From NCBI RefSeq assembly GCF_000966195.1, contig NZ_LAHL01000011.1, forward strand, positions 124,001 to 188,000: a stretch of DNA of 64,000 nucleotides. The letters run 5' to 3'. Source of the DNA: Domibacillus robiginosus. Its GTDB lineage: Bacteria; Bacillota; Bacilli; Bacillales; Domibacillaceae. Every line of letters begins with the position of its first letter. Positions within the stretch are counted from its first letter, which is position 1. The position numbers were made by a program, and so were the translations under genes. Positions 37,523-47,118 of the stretch are shown here, one piece after another. The notes beneath the pieces are model-generated. The model did not search any database and had not been told where the DNA came from. It worked only from the letters and a program-made list of their open reading frames with translations.

Positions 37523-37552
37523 TTGACGCACAGAAGCGTTTTCGGCTAAGAT
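37523..37552 (+). promoter_or_regulatory. Promoter-like site of valS
   Basis: TTGACG (37523-37528) and TAAGAT (37547-37552) with an 18-base spacer. If used, transcription would start near 37560, leaving only about 25 bases before the T-box sequence. Confidence 0.5.
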
Positions 37553-37582
37553 AATGGTATTGAAAAGAAACGTGTGGACCGA

Positions 37583-37641
37583 GAAAAGGTGGTACCGCAA
37601 GCAGCCTCTTCGTCCTTTTCAGGCGGTGGGGCTTTTTTTTA
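37583..37641 (+). promoter_or_regulatory. T-box antiterminator and terminator of valS
   Basis: AAGGTGGTACCGCAA (37586-37600) matches the T-box core, whose bulge pairs with the acceptor end of uncharged tRNA. AGCCTC and GGGGCT then form the base of a terminator hairpin (37602-37632) with eight Ts. This is the expected control of an aminoacyl-tRNA synthetase gene. I could not find a specifier Stem I between the upstream repeat and this element, so the leader may be shortened or decayed. Confidence 0.7.
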
Positions 37642-37782
37642 TGATGTCCAAGCTTAGCGCCGTCAGCTTAACGTTATACGTTCATTTCTGATAGAGTCCC
37701 CAAAAAAGTCTCTGACAGAGACAAGTGTATGGCGGCCGCTGAAAATTGTGTGCTTTGCGCTTTTTTACAAGGAGGAAAAACA

Positions 37783-40425
37783 ATGTCACAACAAGAAACA
37801 AACATGCCGACGAAATATGATCCACAGGCAATCGAGCAGGGTCGATATGACTGGTGGACAGCCGGTAAATTTTTTGAAGCAAAAAACGATGAGTCTAAAC
37901 CCCCTTATACAATCGTGATTCCACCGCCAAATGTTACCGGGAAACTTCATCTTGGGCATGCGTGGGATACAACGCTGCAGGACATTTTAACGCGTATGAA
38001 GCGGATGCAGGGCTTTGACGTTCTATGGCTTCCAGGAATGGACCATGCAGGTATTGCTACGCAGGCAAAGGTAGAGCAGAAATTAAAAGAAGAAGGCACC
38101 ACGCGCTATGACCTGGGCCGTGAAAAATTCCTTGAAGAATCATGGAAATGGAAAGAAGAATATGCCGGGCATATTCGTGCCCAATGGGCGAAGCTTGGTC
38201 TTGGCCTTGATTACAGCCGTGAACGCTTTACACTTGATGAAGGACTGTCAAAAGCGGTTCGTGAAGTGTTTGTAAAGCTGTATGAAAAAGGACTCATCTA
38301 TCGCGGTGAATACATTATCAACTGGGATCCGTCCACGAAAACAGCACTGTCAGATATTGAAGTCATCTATAAAGACGTACAGGGCGCTTTTTATCATATG
38401 AAATATCCGCTTGAAGATGGCTCCGGCTCGATTGAAATCGCAACAACACGTCCGGAAACAATGCTTGGTGATACGGCGGTAGCCGTTCACCCGGAAGACG
38501 AGCGTTACAAGCATTTAATCGGCAAAAATGTTGTTCTCCCAATTGTCGGCCGTGTGATTCCGATTGTGGCAGACGATTATGTAGATCCTGAATTTGGAAG
38601 CGGCGTTGTGAAAATTACGCCAGCGCATGATCCGAATGACTTTGAAGTTGGGAACCGTCATAACCTCCCGCGTATTCTCGTGATGAACGAAGACGGCACG
38701 ATGAACGAAGAAGCCGGTACATACAACGGCATGGACCGCTTTGATTGCCGTAAGCAAATCGTTAAAGATCTTCAGGAATCAGGTGTCCTGTTTAAGATTG
38801 AAGAGCATATGCACTCAGTCGGCCATTCAGAAAGAAGCGGCGCTGTGGTGGAGCCGTATTTATCCACACAATGGTTTGTAAAAATGGAGCCTCTGGCGCA
38901 AGAAGCAGTCGAGCTTCAAAAAACGGAAAACAAAGTAAATTTTGTGCCGGACCGCTTTGAAAAAACGTACCTGCACTGGATGGACAATATTCGTGACTGG
39001 TGTATTTCCCGTCAGCTCTGGTGGGGACACCGCATTCCAGCCTGGTATCATAAAGAAACAGGCGAAGTGTATGTTGGCCATGAAGCGCCAAAGGATGCGG
39101 AAAACTGGGAGCAGGATACAGATGTACTGGATACATGGTTCTCATCTGCTCTATGGCCGTTTTCAACAATGGGCTGGCCGGATACGGATTCTGCTGAATT
39201 CAAGCGTTATTACCCAACAGCGGCCCTGGTAACAGGGTATGATATCATTTTCTTCTGGGTATCCCGGATGATTTTCCAGGGACTTGAATTTACCGGTGAA
39301 CGACCGTTCCAGGATGTTTTGATCCATGGTCTTGTCCGTGATGCGGAAGGTCGCAAAATGTCCAAGTCTCTTGGCAACGGCGTGGACCCAATGGAAGTAA
39401 TCGACCAGTACGGTGCCGATTCACTTCGCTACTTCCTTGCGACAGGCAGCTCGCCAGGACAGGATCTGCGCTACACAACGGAAAAGGTTGAAGCAACATG
39501 GAATTTCGCCAATAAAATTTGGAACGCATCCCGTTTTGCCCTTATGAATATGGGCGGCATGACGTATGATCAAATTGATTTGACCGGCAAAAAATCCGTC
39601 GCAGATGAGTGGATTTTAACCCGCTTAAATGAAACCATTGAAAGTGTGACACACTTATCGGACAAATACGAGTTTGGTGAAGTCGGCCGGACGCTGTATA
39701 ACTTTATTTGGGACGATTTCTGCGACTGGTATATCGAAATGGCGAAACTGCCATTGTACGGTGAGGATGAGCAGGCAAAAGCAATGACCCGCTCGGTTCT
39801 GGCTTATGTACTCGACAACACAATGCGTCTTCTGCATCCGTTTATGCCGTTTATTACAGAAGAAATCTGGCAGAACCTGCCGCATGAAGGCGAAACAATT
39901 GTTGAAGCTTCATGGCCAAAAACGGATTCTTCTTTAACGAATAAAGAAGCGGCAGCAGACATGAAGCTGCTTGTTGATATTATTCGTGCTGTACGTAATA
40001 TCCGTTCAGAAGTAAATACGCCAATGAGCAAAAAAGTACCGCTCGTGTTAAAAGCAAAAGACGAAGCAGTTCTTGCCACTTTAACCGAAAACCGCTACTA
40101 CATTGAGCGCTTCTGTAATCCAGATGAGCTGGTAATTGATACAAACCCGGCTGCACCGGAAAAAGCCATGACGGCTGTTGTAACAGGTGCCGAGCTGTTT
40201 ATGCCGCTTGCGGGTCTGTTAAACATTGACGAAGAAATTGCCCGTCTCGAAAAAGAAAAAGCAAAATGGCAGTCTGAAGTAGACCGCGTACTGAAAAAGC
40301 TGGCCAATGAGCGGTTTATGTCCAAAGCGCCGCAAAAAGTGGTTGATGAAGAGCGTGCGAAAGAAACGGATTACCGTGAAAAGCTTGCTGCTGTAGAAGC
40401 ACGCATTGAAGATTTAAAGAATTAA
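37783..40425 (+). CDS. valS: Valyl-tRNA synthetase
   Basis: Class I aminoacyl-tRNA synthetase that charges tRNA-Val. The 880-residue protein, equal in length to B. subtilis ValS, has the HIGH-type motif [16 protein letters not shown], the editing domain ([15 protein letters not shown]), [14 protein letters not shown] and a C-terminal coiled-coil arm ([20 protein letters not shown]). I use the ATG at 37783, 7 bases after AAGGAGG; the frame opens at 37729 in the leader. Confidence 0.97.
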   Translation: MSQQETNMPTKYDPQAIEQGRYDWWTAGKFFEAKNDESKPPYTIVIPPPNVTGKLHLGHAWDTTLQDILTRMKRMQGFDVLWLPGMDHAGIATQAKVEQKLKEEGTTRYDLGREKFLEESWKWKEEYAGHIRAQWAKLGLGLDYSRERFTLDEGLSKAVREVFVKLYEKGLIYRGEYIINWDPSTKTALSDIEVIYKDVQGAFYHMKYPLEDGSGSIEIATTRPETMLGDTAVAVHPEDERYKHLIGKNVVLPIVGRVIPIVADDYVDPEFGSGVVKITPAHDPNDFEVGNRHNLPRILVMNEDGTMNEEAGTYNGMDRFDCRKQIVKDLQESGVLFKIEEHMHSVGHSERSGAVVEPYLSTQWFVKMEPLAQEAVELQKTENKVNFVPDRFEKTYLHWMDNIRDWCISRQLWWGHRIPAWYHKETGEVYVGHEAPKDAENWEQDTDVLDTWFSSALWPFSTMGWPDTDSAEFKRYYPTAALVTGYDIIFFWVSRMIFQGLEFTGERPFQDVLIHGLVRDAEGRKMSKSLGNGVDPMEVIDQYGADSLRYFLATGSSPGQDLRYTTEKVEATWNFANKIWNASRFALMNMGGMTYDQIDLTGKKSVADEWILTRLNETIESVTHLSDKYEFGEVGRTLYNFIWDDFCDWYIEMAKLPLYGEDEQAKAMTRSVLAYVLDNTMRLLHPFMPFITEEIWQNLPHEGETIVEASWPKTDSSLTNKEAAADMKLLVDIIRAVRNIRSEVNTPMSKKVPLVLKAKDEAVLATLTENRYYIERFCNPDELVIDTNPAAPEKAMTAVVTGAELFMPLAGLLNIDEEIARLEKEKAKWQSEVDRVLKKLANERFMSKAPQKVVDEERAKETDYREKLAAVEARIEDLKN

Positions 40426-40431
40426 TCGTAC

Positions 40432-40466
40432 AAGACGAACCCGCCTCAAAGCGGTTCGTCTTTTTC
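40432..40466 (+). terminator. Terminator after valS
   Basis: AGACGAACCCGC and GCGGTTCGTCT (one mismatch) around CTCAAA, followed by TTTTTC. Confidence 0.8.
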
Positions 40467-40488
40467 GTACATAAGGAGAGAAATCAAT

Positions 40489-41790
40489 ATGAATCATTAC
40501 GAAGAAGCCCTGGACTGGATCCATGGACGCCTGAGAGTAGGAATCAAGCCGGGTTTAATGCGGATGGACTATATGATGGAGCAGCTGGGTCATCCGGAGC
40601 GGCATATAAAAGCCGTTCACATTGGAGGAACAAACGGAAAGGGCTCAACTACGGCAATGCTACGGTCGATTTTAACGGAAGCGGGTTTTGAAACAGGGAC
40701 CTTTACATCGCCTTACATTGAACAATTCAATGAGCGGATCAGCGTAAACGGAATTCCTATTTCAGATGAAGAAATCACAATCCTTGCCCAAAAAATTAAA
40801 TCGATTGCCGACGAAATGGAAGAGCTGGAAATGGGCGGGCCGAGTGAATTTGAAATTATCACCGCAATGGCATTTTATTATTTTGCTTACGTTCATCCAG
40901 TTGATATTGTCCTGTTTGAAGTCGGGCTCGGCGGCCGCCTCGATTCAACGAATATCGTGTACCCGCTGCTTTCGGTCATTACGACAATCGGCATGGATCA
41001 TCTTCAGTTTCTCGGTGATACGCTCGCGGATATTGCACGGGAAAAAGCTGGAATCATTAAAAGCGGCGTGCCGGTGTTAACCGCTGTCCATCAGCCGGAA
41101 GCACTCGATATTATTGCTAGAACGGCAAAGGAAAAGAGATCAGCTCTTTATCAATTCGGCCGGGATTTTAACGGCACCTGGACCGCTTCAACGGAAGGCG
41201 GGGAGCAGTTTGACTTTACTTCTCTTTACGGCAGCCAGCCCGCTCTCCAAACAGGTCTCGCGGGGCTGCACCAGGTGCAAAATGCATCAGTAGCGGTTAT
41301 GGCCGCTGACTTTTTACGGATTTATTATTCTTTTTTAATCGAAGACGATCACATTAAAAAAGGACTCGAAACGGCGATATGGCCGGGCCGGTTTGAAACC
41401 TTGTCGAATGACCCACTTATTATTGCAGACGGCGCCCATAATGAAGAAGGCGTAGAAGCGCTCACGCGGACGATTGCACAGCGTTTCCCGGATAAAAGAG
41501 TGACGGTGCTGTTTGCGGCGATGAAGGATAAACCTCTTGATGGGATGATTGCACGGTTGAAAAAATCGGCAGACCGCCTATATCTCGCGCCTTTTGATTT
41601 TCCACGTGCTGCAAGTGCTGAACATTATGAACAATTTACGTCTGAAACAGTTCAAATAGTTCAAAGCTATCTATCTGTAATTCAGCTGTTTCAACAGAAT
41701 GCTTCCAAGCAGGACGTTTTAATCATTACCGGATCGCTTTATTTTATATCTAGCGTGAAAAAAGACATAAAAACCATTCTTTCCAAATGA
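40489..41790 (+). CDS. folC: Folylpolyglutamate synthase / dihydrofolate synthase
   Basis: Adds glutamates to folates. The 433-residue Mur-ligase family protein has the P-loop GGTNGKGSTTAML, SPYIEQFNERI, EVGLGGRLDSTNI, TTIGMDHLQFLG and PGRFE..DGAHNEEG. The ATG at 40489 has AAGGAGAG upstream. In B. subtilis comC and spoIIB follow; here the type IV pilus locus begins. Confidence 0.94.
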   Translation: MNHYEEALDWIHGRLRVGIKPGLMRMDYMMEQLGHPERHIKAVHIGGTNGKGSTTAMLRSILTEAGFETGTFTSPYIEQFNERISVNGIPISDEEITILAQKIKSIADEMEELEMGGPSEFEIITAMAFYYFAYVHPVDIVLFEVGLGGRLDSTNIVYPLLSVITTIGMDHLQFLGDTLADIAREKAGIIKSGVPVLTAVHQPEALDIIARTAKEKRSALYQFGRDFNGTWTASTEGGEQFDFTSLYGSQPALQTGLAGLHQVQNASVAVMAADFLRIYYSFLIEDDHIKKGLETAIWPGRFETLSNDPLIIADGAHNEEGVEALTRTIAQRFPDKRVTVLFAAMKDKPLDGMIARLKKSADRLYLAPFDFPRAASAEHYEQFTSETVQIVQSYLSVIQLFQQNASKQDVLIITGSLYFISSVKKDIKTILSK

Positions 41791-41808
41791 GAACGGGGTA
41801 TATATAAT
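41780..41808 (+). promoter_or_regulatory. Promoter of the VWA gene
   Basis: TTTCCA (41780-41785), 17 bases, TATAAT (41803-41808). The -35 overlaps the end of folC. Confidence 0.6.
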
Positions 41809-41847
41809 AGTAAGAAAGAATGCCTCAAAGGAAAAGGCTGGTGTGTA

Positions 41848-44766
41848 ATGAAGAAATTTATAGTTAACATTCTCTTATTTATTATGGTTGGTTTATTAAT
41901 ATTGCCGCATGATATGTTACAGGCAGAAGCTGCAGGAAATGATATAGGGGTTTCTGTGACTGCAACCCCTTCTCAATCTATCGTTGTGAAACCGGTGGAC
42001 AGCAACGCCAAAGCACGAATTGATATGAAAATGACGCCGTTTGGAAAATACGATCAATTAGATCGTAAGCCCGTTGATGTTGTATTTATATTCGATACCT
42101 CGGGCTCAATGAATGAGTCGGGAAAAAGAAAACAGAAATTTGAGAGTGCAAAAGCTGCCATGTATAAGGCACTTGATTATTTCAAGGAAAATGCCGGACC
42201 AAATGACCGGTTTGCATTTATTCCATTTAATACAACTGTTGATGATAATGGAAATGTAGTGCCATTAACCAAAGCCTCAAATATAACTTTTTCCACAATT
42301 AGAAGCAAAGTTTATTCGACTTACGCTCTCGGTGGAACAAATTACCGGGACCCAATAGAATTGGCACAACAAATGCTCAGTGGTTCAACAAATGATAAAA
42401 ATATTATCTTTATGACGGATGGCTTTTTAACAGCTTCTACTGAAACTATTGATTTTGAAAGGAAATGTGTTGAATTTAAAAGAAATGGAAATTGTCAAAG
42501 AACCGATCTTGATTATTCAAAACCAATTAAAGAAGTAGTTCATTTTTATGACTATGACAACGGTGTATTTATCCAATATAATAACTCTTATCGTTATAAT
42601 CTTGAAGTTATATACGATAATCAAAACAAATCTCGTTCTACTGATTCCAGGTCGGACAGACTATCTTTAATTCGATATATTAAAGAACGAGCAAAAAATA
42701 CGGCTCAGCAGATAGGTCAAAATGGAATTAAAATGTATTCAATTGGTTTTGGAAACAATCGTGATGAACTTGACCAGGGTTATTTAGAAGAGCTTTCTTC
42801 TGTCACAGGTGCTTACGCCAGTGCGGCATCGGAAGGGAATGTGGATCAAATCTTTCTTGATATTGCAGAGTCTATCAGCAAGCAGAAGCTTGATGCGGAA
42901 GTAACGCTAGACTTGGCTAAGTTTGGAAGCAAGGTAACAGTCGCTGAAGGCGCTAACGCCGCAGTAGACGGCACAAAGGTAACGCTGCGTAAATCATTTG
43001 AGTATGAATACTTACAAAATGCGCCCGCACCAGTTGATTTAACGCTGCCGCTTGAGTTTAGTGAAGTAGGAACATACACGTTTGACAATATGAAACTCAC
43101 ATATAAACGTCCGGACGGCTCTACAGTCTCAATCACGATTCCATCTGTTACAATTCAAGTCGCTGCGGAGGCACCTCCAGCAATTAACGGCAGCATGGTT
43201 TTAAAAGGAGAAGCGAATGAGGTTAACAACTTAATTAAACAATCTGGAAAGCGCACCAATTATTTTAATGCCGAGTACAGCTTAAAGCCGGAAGGACTCA
43301 GCAGCAAATCCGTCAGTGGAAAATTGCAAAATATGAAGCTGATCCAGCTGCTTCCTGATGGAGTCAGCATTGAACCGGCAGAAGGTGTAACGGTTCGTGA
43401 TGAAGCCTCTGGCGGGAAAGAAGCAGTAATCACTTTGTCCCGAACTGTTTCTTATGCGAATGGGGTATTTAACCCCGCTTCTTTTACAACAGCGTTAAAG
43501 TTGAAGGCGGATTGGGCGCTTAACAATGTAACGATGCCGCAAGCGCGTATAGAATACGAGGATACACGATTTAAGCAAACGTACAGCTCATCTATCCCAG
43601 CCGCTTCTGACCGTATTACAAACAAAGTACGGCTTGATGATGGGGGCAGCTATTATTATGATGGCTACGCCAATGGGATTATCCGGAAAGTAGAGAAAGC
43701 AACAGGACTGACTGTAGCAGAAACAGCATTCCCGAATGACTATGGATTGCTGCCAAAGCCAGTAAAGGATATGGTTTTCGCAGGCAATGATAAAAAAGCC
43801 ATTACGATCACCTATTTTGATAACACAACGGCTACTCTTTACTTTACAGCGGATGTCGCAATGACGGGAGCTGAAAGTAAGACGTCAGTCGCCAATAAAT
43901 CGACTGTATATGAAAATGTAAACGCAAAGCTTTCACAGCTTGTTGGCGGAGAAAATGTTCAATACTCCTATCGGATCGATAATGGTAATTGGCAGCCACT
44001 CGGGGAAGATCAAGTTATAGAATTAACCAAACCAGGCTTAAATAAAATCGATGTAAAATCCACCGGCGGCTTTTCTTTGACCGATCAAATTGTGTCAAAA
44101 GAAGTGACGATTGCTAAAAAAGTTGAACAAATTGAAATTTGGTCAACTGGTGATGATCCAAAAAAGATTGATCAGGTCTCAATAGTCGAAGGAACTGCTA
44201 TGGATTTTGAAGTAAGAGTATTCCCTGAAGACGCAACGGATCAGTCCTGGAAAGTGGATGTGACAAGCGGCGGCGAATTTGCCGGAGCTCAGAAAAAGTC
44301 AGATAAGAAAGAAGAAATGAACGGAACTGTCTTCGGTTTGAAAGAAGGAGTATCCGAGTTCACAGTAACATCCAACAGTAATCCGGACGCTAAGGTTACA
44401 ATGCCTGTTAACGTAACTTCGGATTTCATTCCACTTGAAGGCGTATCATTTGAACAAGCTAAGTACACGAATAAAGAAAGTGAGCTGGTTGACAACCTGC
44501 TGGACATCACGCCATCTGACGCAACCGAGCCTGATGTGGTTGACGTGAGAGCGGCAGATGATGGGGTAGTTATTATAAAGAAAGAAGCGAATGGAGATTG
44601 GTACATCGAGTCTGATAAATCAGGTAAAGGCTATACTGATGTTACTGCAACGGTTACTCAGGAGCAGCCTGATGGCAGTATAGTAACAAAAGAAGCAACG
44701 ACTGTGTTTGAAACCGGCAATGATAGTGGAGGCGAATCGGCCGACAGCATTGATGGAAGATGGTAG
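41848..44766 (+). CDS. Secreted von Willebrand factor A protein, candidate pilus-tip adhesin
   Basis: A 972-residue exported protein. It starts with a signal peptide (KKFIVNILLFIMVGLLILP, likely cleavage after AEAA near 29). A VWA domain spans about 75-345 with a complete MIDAS: D83-S85-S87 in DTSGSMN, T164 in GGTNY and D191 in MTDG. Between the last MIDAS residue and the final VWA helices is an insert (about 200-260) with two cysteines (RKCVEF, GNCQR) and AT-rich DNA. The rest is beta-rich, and the last 200 residues read as bacterial Ig-like modules. No LPXTG anchor or C-terminal span is seen. It has its own promoter, faces the minor pilin genes across a shared terminator, and by analogy with PilY1-type proteins may sit on the pilus tip; that role is inferred. 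Confidence 0.85.
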   Translation: MKKFIVNILLFIMVGLLILPHDMLQAEAAGNDIGVSVTATPSQSIVVKPVDSNAKARIDMKMTPFGKYDQLDRKPVDVVFIFDTSGSMNESGKRKQKFESAKAAMYKALDYFKENAGPNDRFAFIPFNTTVDDNGNVVPLTKASNITFSTIRSKVYSTYALGGTNYRDPIELAQQMLSGSTNDKNIIFMTDGFLTASTETIDFERKCVEFKRNGNCQRTDLDYSKPIKEVVHFYDYDNGVFIQYNNSYRYNLEVIYDNQNKSRSTDSRSDRLSLIRYIKERAKNTAQQIGQNGIKMYSIGFGNNRDELDQGYLEELSSVTGAYASAASEGNVDQIFLDIAESISKQKLDAEVTLDLAKFGSKVTVAEGANAAVDGTKVTLRKSFEYEYLQNAPAPVDLTLPLEFSEVGTYTFDNMKLTYKRPDGSTVSITIPSVTIQVAAEAPPAINGSMVLKGEANEVNNLIKQSGKRTNYFNAEYSLKPEGLSSKSVSGKLQNMKLIQLLPDGVSIEPAEGVTVRDEASGGKEAVITLSRTVSYANGVFNPASFTTALKLKADWALNNVTMPQARIEYEDTRFKQTYSSSIPAASDRITNKVRLDDGGSYYYDGYANGIIRKVEKATGLTVAETAFPNDYGLLPKPVKDMVFAGNDKKAITITYFDNTTATLYFTADVAMTGAESKTSVANKSTVYENVNAKLSQLVGGENVQYSYRIDNGNWQPLGEDQVIELTKPGLNKIDVKSTGGFSLTDQIVSKEVTIAKKVEQIEIWSTGDDPKKIDQVSIVEGTAMDFEVRVFPEDATDQSWKVDVTSGGEFAGAQKKSDKKEEMNGTVFGLKEGVSEFTVTSNSNPDAKVTMPVNVTSDFIPLEGVSFEQAKYTNKESELVDNLLDITPSDATEPDVVDVRAADDGVVIIKKEANGDWYIESDKSGKGYTDVTATVTQEQPDGSIVTKEATTVFETGNDSGGESADSIDGRW

Positions 44767-44771
44767 TAAAG

Positions 44772-44810
44772 TAAAAATCCCCAGGGACCAGTTTCCCAGG
44801 GGATTTTTAC
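44772..44810. terminator. Bidirectional terminator VWA / minor pilin operon
   Basis: AAAAATCCCC-A-GGGA and TCCC-A-GGGGATTTTT form a nearly perfect long hairpin with T runs on both strands. Confidence 0.88.
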
Positions 44811-44817
44811 GCAGTTA

Positions 44818-47118
44818 TTATTCCACTGTCAACTGGTCACTATATACCGACAAATACTTCACCCGTGGCAAATAGTCGAGTTGACCAAGCAGGATATTAC
44901 GGTCGTAATTAACGATAAACCGTGAGTATCGGTTTAATTGCTGATCACGTCCGGGAATACTGCTTTCGATGTCATAACCCTTTGTTTCCCCGCGCACCGC
45001 GTTAATCTCAAAGTCACCTTTGGCAAACAAGCCGCCATCGATAAAAAATAAAGAGCCAACGCCGTACAGCTCAGCGGCTTTTGATTCTGTTTGTGCAATT
45101 ACCTCTTTGTTTGTATAAAAAAATCCTTTCAGCGGCTGGATATTACGGTCCGAATCTTCTTCTGGCACGTATGGCCCGCCTTCTGGCTCATCCTTCAGGT
45201 CGTTTCCATTCCTGTCTTGAAAGTTCTGGAACTCATTTATTCGGGTAATTAGCAATGAACCGCCCGATAAAGATACAAGCTGTCCGTCCTGCCAGCCGCG
45301 GATCGATAAATTTGAGATATGCGTTTCTCCTCTTGCATACATCGTACCGTTAATGGCAAAAAGGTCATTTTCTGCCTGTCCCTCCTCTTCTATGCCGCCT
45401 TGAATCGTCAAGTTTTCCCCCGTAAACAGCGCACCGTCAAAGTAAATATTATTATCTTCCGTACTGTCTTCTTTTTTACTATCTTTTGCATAAAGGTTTA
45501 TGTTGCTCTGAGAAAGAATCAGCCCTTCAACTGCCGCTTTATTTGTTAAATCAAGCGTGATCGAACCGATCGCTTCCAAATGGTTCTTTAATTCAAAATT
45601 TCCATCAGAAGTAATTTTCATGTTACCTAAACTGTAGACTGTATTGATGTTATTGACCTCGGACGAAAAATCAATTGCCAGGTCCCCTTTATTATCAATA
45701 ATTAGATTTTTACCCGTTTGTAAAGGAGCTGAAAACGTCATATCTCCGCTGGCGTTTGTCATAAAGGCATCTTCCTGACTGTAAATGGATCCTGCATTCA
45801 CTGTCCCGCTGTCATTATTGATTTTAATTGCCAATTCATCATACAGGTTGGCGGTATTCGCCTCTATAGTCCCCGTGTTATTTTCAAGAGTGATCCCTTT
45901 GTCGGAGACAATGTTCCCATCTAATGTAATTGTACCGTCGCTCTCATTAACAATGTGCAAAACACCACTGGAAACAGCAAGATTTCTAATCGTAAGATCC
46001 TTCTCTGCAAAGATCGTTAATGATCCCTTTACGTTTACGTTTTCGATTAAGCTGCCCTTTGGCCTTAAAACGGCACTTCCAATATAATCAACCCCAACAA
46101 TGTCCGCTCCTGTTGCAGCATATTCTGAAAAGGATTGAGGCACCTGTTTAACTACGCCTTCGAAGAGCGAATTAACGGGCGGAATGCCGCTTGTTGTTCC
46201 AACATCCTTTGCAGGGTTATTCGGTGCGCCAGACGGGGGAAGCGTTGTTTGTTTTTCAGCAGAAGCAAAACCTTCCGAATAAGCCTGATCAAATTCAATC
46301 GACTGGTATTGGCTGTCGTTTTTCAACGTTGGCACTTTTCCATGATAAAAATTTTCAGGTACAAGCACGTCTGTCAGTTCGGTTGGATTAAAGTTCCAAT
46401 CTGCGTAATTCCCTGGTGTGCCGACATACAAGTCTCCAGAAATAGAAGGCATGGGCGTTGCATTGGGACGTTTGGGTCCGCCTGTTGTTAAATAATAATA
46501 CGCATTTTCATCGATGGATAATTTATTAGCAAAAACATTGCCTTCAAGATGTGGAGAGCCGTTCAGCGATAGTGTTCCCTTTTCAGAGCCGAGTGCGTAT
46601 TTTAAAAAACTTGGTAAAGGCGAGACAATTAATTCTTTTTTAGCTGTCCGTGACACAACAGCTGTTCCATCCGGCTCGTTTGCTGTAATGGACACTTCGA
46701 GCACCCGGGTCAGGGTTTCTGTTCTTTCAATCGAATAGTTATCAGTGACATCATCAACATTTATCGCCGTAATAGCGTCATTTTCAGCTTTCAATGTATC
46801 GTGGATGCTAGTTTCTGCATCTTCTAGCAGAATATCAATATTTGAGGGAGTGACGGGTTCATGGCTGACTGATCCTTCTCCTAATGTTTTAAATAGTACA
46901 AATCTGTCATTTCTCAAAGCTTCCGACAGCTTGGCGCTATAAGAGTCTATCGCTTTAACAGCTTCATACGTCGCGTCTACATCCGCCACCCGGACCGTCG
47001 TTCGCTTTGCTCCGCCGATCGTAGAAGCAACAATGGCAAGGCCGATAGTTGAGAAAACAACCGCGACCAACAGAACAAGCAGCAGCGCATTTCCTTTTTC
47101 ATTCCATAATCGTTTCAT
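44818..47118 (-). CDS. Giant minor pilin-like protein (PilX/GspK-like position)
   Basis: A 766-residue protein with a type IV prepilin leader: MKRLWNEKG, cleavage after G9, then NALLLVLLVAVVFSTIGLA. Residue +5 of the mature protein is Leu instead of the usual Glu, as in GspK-type tip pseudopilins. Typical minor pilins are 150-350 residues; here the body is several hundred residues of short beta strands with repeated patterns such as LTIFAEKDLTIRNLAVSSG and DGTITLDGNIVSDKGITLEN, suggesting a right-handed beta-helix. At 635-646, DRNGNDLKDEPE fits an EF-hand-like calcium loop. It is the last gene of a three-pilin operon, overlapping the previous gene by one base, and ends with tandem stops. Confidence 0.8.
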   Translation of the reverse strand: MKRLWNEKGNALLLVLLVAVVFSTIGLAIVASTIGGAKRTTVRVADVDATYEAVKAIDSYSAKLSEALRNDRFVLFKTLGEGSVSHEPVTPSNIDILLEDAETSIHDTLKAENDAITAINVDDVTDNYSIERTETLTRVLEVSITANEPDGTAVVSRTAKKELIVSPLPSFLKYALGSEKGTLSLNGSPHLEGNVFANKLSIDENAYYYLTTGGPKRPNATPMPSISGDLYVGTPGNYADWNFNPTELTDVLVPENFYHGKVPTLKNDSQYQSIEFDQAYSEGFASAEKQTTLPPSGAPNNPAKDVGTTSGIPPVNSLFEGVVKQVPQSFSEYAATGADIVGVDYIGSAVLRPKGSLIENVNVKGSLTIFAEKDLTIRNLAVSSGVLHIVNESDGTITLDGNIVSDKGITLENNTGTIEANTANLYDELAIKINNDSGTVNAGSIYSQEDAFMTNASGDMTFSAPLQTGKNLIIDNKGDLAIDFSSEVNNINTVYSLGNMKITSDGNFELKNHLEAIGSITLDLTNKAAVEGLILSQSNINLYAKDSKKEDSTEDNNIYFDGALFTGENLTIQGGIEEEGQAENDLFAINGTMYARGETHISNLSIRGWQDGQLVSLSGGSLLITRINEFQNFQDRNGNDLKDEPEGGPYVPEEDSDRNIQPLKGFFYTNKEVIAQTESKAAELYGVGSLFFIDGGLFAKGDFEINAVRGETKGYDIESSIPGRDQQLNRYSRFIVNYDRNILLGQLDYLPRVKYLSVYSDQLTVE

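Noticed and set aside
41848-44766. LPXTG sorting signal in the VWA protein
   Set aside because: The C-terminus ends SADSIDGRW without an LPXTG motif, hydrophobic span or charged tail.
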